Positions 30,733 to 33,188 of a DNA stretch of 33,188 nt are shown here, in pieces (the stretch's first letter is position 1; each line of letters opens with the position of its first letter). Below the pieces are notes generated by a model. That model ran no database searches. It was not told the origin of the DNA and worked only from the letters and a program-made list of their open reading frames with translations. Position numbers and translations under genes: made by a program. The stretch is from Alphaproteobacteria bacterium. GTDB taxonomy: Bacteria; Pseudomonadota; Alphaproteobacteria; Rhizobiales; Hyphomicrobiaceae. The stretch is taken from contig JAHZKP010000021.1 in assembly GCA_022600345.1 (NCBI GenBank), positions 1 through 33,188 on the forward strand, given 5' to 3'.

Positions 30733-32673
30733 ATGAATTCAAACTTCCAGAAACTTGCGGTCTGGGTCGCCTTCCTTGTGTTGGTGGCCGCGCTGTTCAA
30801 TCTGTTCAATAACAACACAGCGCAGAGCCGGAAGGGTGAGGAAATCACCTATTCGGAATTCCTGACCGCGGTTGAAGAAGGAAACGTCTCGGAAGCGACG
30901 ATCTCAGGCAATAAGATTACGGGTGCGCTTGGCGACAAGGGATCGACGTTCATGACGTTTGCGCCTGAAGATCCCGGCCTGGTGCAGCGCCTGCGCGACA
31001 AGAAGGTGAAATTCAAGGTCGCGCCGCGCGAAGAAGATGTGCCTTCGATCCTGAATGTCCTGTTGAACTGGTTCCCCATGCTGCTGTTGATCGCAGTGTG
31101 GATCTTCTTCATGCGTCAGATGCAGTCGGGCTCTGGCCGGGCGATGGGCTTTGGCAAGTCGCGGGCGAAGCTTTTGACCGAGCGGCATGGCCGGGTGACC
31201 TTCGAAGATGTCGCCGGCGTCGATGAGGCAAAGTCCGACCTGCAGGAGATCGTCGAATTCCTCCGTGACCCGCAGAAATTCCAGCGGCTCGGCGGGCGCA
31301 TTCCGCGCGGCTGTCTGCTGGTTGGTCCTCCAGGAACGGGTAAGACGCTGATCGCGCGGGCCGTGGCGGGTGAAGCTAACGTGCCGTTCTTCACGATCTC
31401 GGGTTCCGACTTTGTTGAAATGTTCGTTGGCGTTGGCGCCAGCCGCGTGCGCGACATGTTCGAACAGGCCAAGAAGAACTCGCCGTGCATCATCTTCATC
31501 GACGAGATCGATGCGGTGGGACGTCATCGCGGTGCCGGACTTGGCGGCGGCAATGATGAGCGCGAACAGACGCTCAACCAGTTGCTGGTTGAAATGGACG
31601 GGTTTGAAGCCAACGAAGGCGTCATCATCATTGCAGCAACCAACCGTCCAGACGTGCTGGATCCAGCCCTCCTGCGTCCAGGCCGTTTTGACCGCCAGAT
31701 CATTGTGCCCAACCCGGATGTGACGGGCCGCGAAAAGATCCTGCGCGTTCACATGCGCAAGGTTCCAATTGCTCCCGATATCGAGCCACGCGTCATCGCG
31801 CGCGGTACGCCTGGTTTCTCGGGCGCCGACCTGGCCAATCTGGTCAATGAGGCGGCATTGCTTGCAGCAAGGCGCAACAAGCGGCTGGTGACGCAGGCGG
31901 AATTCGAAGACGCCAAGGACAAGGTGATGATGGGCGCGGAGCGGCGCTCGATGGCCATGACCGAAGAGGAAAAGCTGGCGACGGCCTATCACGAAGCGGG
32001 CCATGCCATCGTCAACATCGTCGTGCCGGGCAACGACCCCTTGCACAAGGTGACGATCATTCCGCGCGGGCGAGCGCTGGGCGTGACGATGAGTTTGCCG
32101 GAGCGTGACAAGCTGAGCTACTCGATGGAGTGGTGCGAAGGCAAGATTGCCATGGCCTATGGCGGTCGGGTCGCCGAACAACTGATCTATGGCAAGGACC
32201 ACCTCAATACCGGTGCTTCCAGCGATATTACGCAGGCAACCAACATTGCACGGAAGATGGTGACCGAGTGGGGCATGAGCGAGAAGCTTGGGCCGTTGCT
32301 TTACAACGAGAACCAGCAGGAAGTCTTCCTTGGGCATTCGGTTTCCCAGCAGCAGAATATGAGCGAAGAAACCGCGCGCCTGATCGACGAGGAAATCCGG
32401 CGGATCGTCAATGCCGGCTATGACACGGCGTGGGAAGTTCTGTCAAAGCACCGCGATGACCTGGAAGCCATTACGCAAGCCCTGATGGAATTCGAGACGA
32501 TCTCAGGCGATGAATGCATGGCGTTGATGCGGGGCGAGAAGATCGAGCGGCCAACCGATGACGATATCGGTACAGGGCCTGCCGACTCCGCGGTGCCGGT
32601 TGCAGGACGGCCGATAAAACCGCGCCGCGACCCGGATCCAGATACCGGTGGCATGGAGCCTCAGCCCGGTTAG
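30733..32673 (+). CDS. ftsH: ATP-dependent zinc metalloprotease FtsH
   Basis: 646-aa inner-membrane AAA protease that forms hexamers and degrades misfolded membrane proteins and regulators such as RpoH and LpxC. Two membrane helices (about 8-24 and 112-131) flank a small periplasmic domain. The AAA module has Walker A GPPGTGKT at 198-205, Walker [12 protein letters not shown], and the second region of homology RPGRFDRQ. The zinc site HEAGH is at 420-424, with the third ligand Asp further on in LNTGASSDI. The C-terminal tail is acidic and Pro-rich. All catalytic residues are intact. Strong codon adaptation and the heat-shock-like promoter suit an abundant essential enzyme. Confidence 0.98.
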   Translation: MNSNFQKLAVWVAFLVLVAALFNLFNNNTAQSRKGEEITYSEFLTAVEEGNVSEATISGNKITGALGDKGSTFMTFAPEDPGLVQRLRDKKVKFKVAPREEDVPSILNVLLNWFPMLLLIAVWIFFMRQMQSGSGRAMGFGKSRAKLLTERHGRVTFEDVAGVDEAKSDLQEIVEFLRDPQKFQRLGGRIPRGCLLVGPPGTGKTLIARAVAGEANVPFFTISGSDFVEMFVGVGASRVRDMFEQAKKNSPCIIFIDEIDAVGRHRGAGLGGGNDEREQTLNQLLVEMDGFEANEGVIIIAATNRPDVLDPALLRPGRFDRQIIVPNPDVTGREKILRVHMRKVPIAPDIEPRVIARGTPGFSGADLANLVNEAALLAARRNKRLVTQAEFEDAKDKVMMGAERRSMAMTEEEKLATAYHEAGHAIVNIVVPGNDPLHKVTIIPRGRALGVTMSLPERDKLSYSMEWCEGKIAMAYGGRVAEQLIYGKDHLNTGASSDITQATNIARKMVTEWGMSEKLGPLLYNENQQEVFLGHSVSQQQNMSEETARLIDEEIRRIVNAGYDTAWEVLSKHRDDLEAITQALMEFETISGDECMALMRGEKIERPTDDDIGTGPADSAVPVAGRPIKPRRDPDPDTGGMEPQPG

Positions 32674-32725
32674 GGTTTGGTTGTCATTCCAGTTGGGGCA
32701 AGTCGCACGAGTTGCGAGGTAAACG

Positions 32726-32929
32726 ATGACGAAGTTAGCGAAGCGCGCAGACAAGCAGATCGAGGTACACTCGAGTGAGCGTATTGAGGGGCTCGATGCT
32801 GAATCGTTTGATGAGGTTGCCAATCGCTTCACCGTTGCGAATACCGCTACAAAGGGCGTAGCGCACAAAACACTTGTCGATCTGGGTATTGTGACCCCTA
32901 CGGGAAGGCTGACTCAGAAGTACAAATAG
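32726..32929 (+). CDS. small antitoxin-like protein
   Basis: 67-aa protein MTKLAKRADKQIEVHSSERIEGL... with C-terminal AHKTLVDLGIVTPTGRLTQ. The end (a .L...GI..P.G.L...Y pattern) resembles small proteins that precede addiction-type toxin genes; the helical N-terminus is charged. ATG 32726 has GAGG 8 bases upstream. It lies right before a frame that starts SSFVLGYHGC, one base apart, so the two look like an operon. The family is not securely known; I infer the antitoxin role from context. Confidence 0.65.
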   Translation: MTKLAKRADKQIEVHSSERIEGLDAESFDEVANRFTVANTATKGVAHKTLVDLGIVTPTGRLTQKYK

Positions 32930-32930
32930 A

Positions 32931-33143
32931 TTGCACCGTCTGTCATCATCCTTTGTCCTCGGCTACCACGGATGTTCCTCCGAGGTTGCCGAGGAACTTT
33001 TATCGGGGAAGCCATTCTCACCTAGTGAGGTGGATCAGAAGTTCGTTATCACTGCTGTCCGGTTTAGCATAGGGCCAACTCCCGTTGGGCGGCGTCATAG
33101 GGTTTTAGCGGCGGTGGCCGATAAAGGTCGTGGATTGATCTGA
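32931..33143 (+). pseudogene. probable remnant of a VLGYHGC-type toxin-like gene
   Basis: The frame (TTG start) begins LSSSFVLGYHGCSSEVAEELLSGKPFSPSE in matching order, the N-terminus of an uncharacterised family (S.VLGYHGC....A..LL.G..F.PSEN.YDWLG.GIYFWE.N) whose YHG and YFW motifs recall ADP-ribosyltransferase-like folds. After PSE the match to that family is lost: the expected DYDWLG and IYFWE are absent. Weak similarity returns at RRHRVLAAVADKGR (compare NPRRALEFA..VAKRGR), and the frame stops at 33143, far short of the expected length. Decay by substitution or a compensated frameshift is the likely explanation; a short real protein is not excluded. The remaining bases to 33188 show no gene. 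Confidence 0.45.
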
Positions 33144-33188
33144 AGTGCATCAAATTTGCCCTAACGAGCCGCGTGAAGGTGAGCATGC

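Noticed and set aside
30904-32337. 477-codon open frame on the minus strand
   Set aside because: Fully antisense to ftsH, whose motifs are all intact; its translation is His/Arg/Gln-rich without any recognisable domain.

Overview
The window reads as chromosomal DNA of an alphaproteobacterium, most likely in the Hyphomicrobiales/Rhizobiales. The grounds are an RcdA (DUF1465) homologue, a cysteine-type intracellular PHA depolymerase, a zapA - 6S RNA - 5-formyltetrahydrofolate cyclo-ligase arrangement, ruvCAB followed by ybgC-tolQRAB-pal-cpoB-tilS-ftsH, high GC content, and short palindromic dispersed repeats typical of that group. The species cannot be named from the sequence.

Layout. 1-635: no gene seen. 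636-3663: rcdA, rpmE (minus strand, sharing a terminator with rcdA) and an MsbA-type ABC exporter. 3764-11727: a minus-strand block with phaZ, a MotB/OmpA-like plus MotA/TolQ-like motor pair, an inositol-monophosphatase family gene, a secreted Sel1-repeat protein, a divergent ThiE-like protein and gap. 12117-15396: a histone-H1-tailed coiled-coil protein, zapA, a 6S RNA candidate, 5-FCL, a YmdB-type phosphodiesterase and a YebC/TACO1 protein. 15569-18834: a small orphan ORF and ruvC-ruvA-(membrane protein)-ruvB, with a composite palindromic repeat between ruvA and the membrane gene. 18860-21004: a Tat-exported metallophosphoesterase, ybgC and a parDE-like toxin-antitoxin pair. 21439-28573: tolQ, tolR, tolA, tolB, two tiny tandem lipoproteins, pal, a second OmpA-like gene and cpoB. 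28839-32673: tilS and ftsH. 32726-33188: a small antitoxin-like gene followed by what looks like a decayed partner.

How the genes work together. The Tol-Pal system (TolQRA inner-membrane motor, TolB in the periplasm, Pal and CpoB near the outer membrane) tightens the envelope at division. ZapA, RcdA and FtsH belong to division, cell-cycle proteolysis and membrane quality control. RuvABC resolves Holliday junctions. The MotA/MotB-like pair looks like a second ion-driven envelope machine of unknown output. gap, phaZ and 5-FCL are central and storage metabolism.

Most interesting point. Two micro-lipoprotein genes (25381-25515 and 25561-25689) sit between tolB and pal. From the lipobox cysteine onward they share 19 identical residues, although 16 of those 19 codons differ synonymously. 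Each has a strong ribosome binding site and is followed by a UUCG-type hairpin. The pair ends in a strong terminator and lies downstream of a perfect TTAA-N7-TTAA (CtrA-type) box. This looks like an old, tightly conserved duplication of an undescribed small envelope component of the tol-pal locus.
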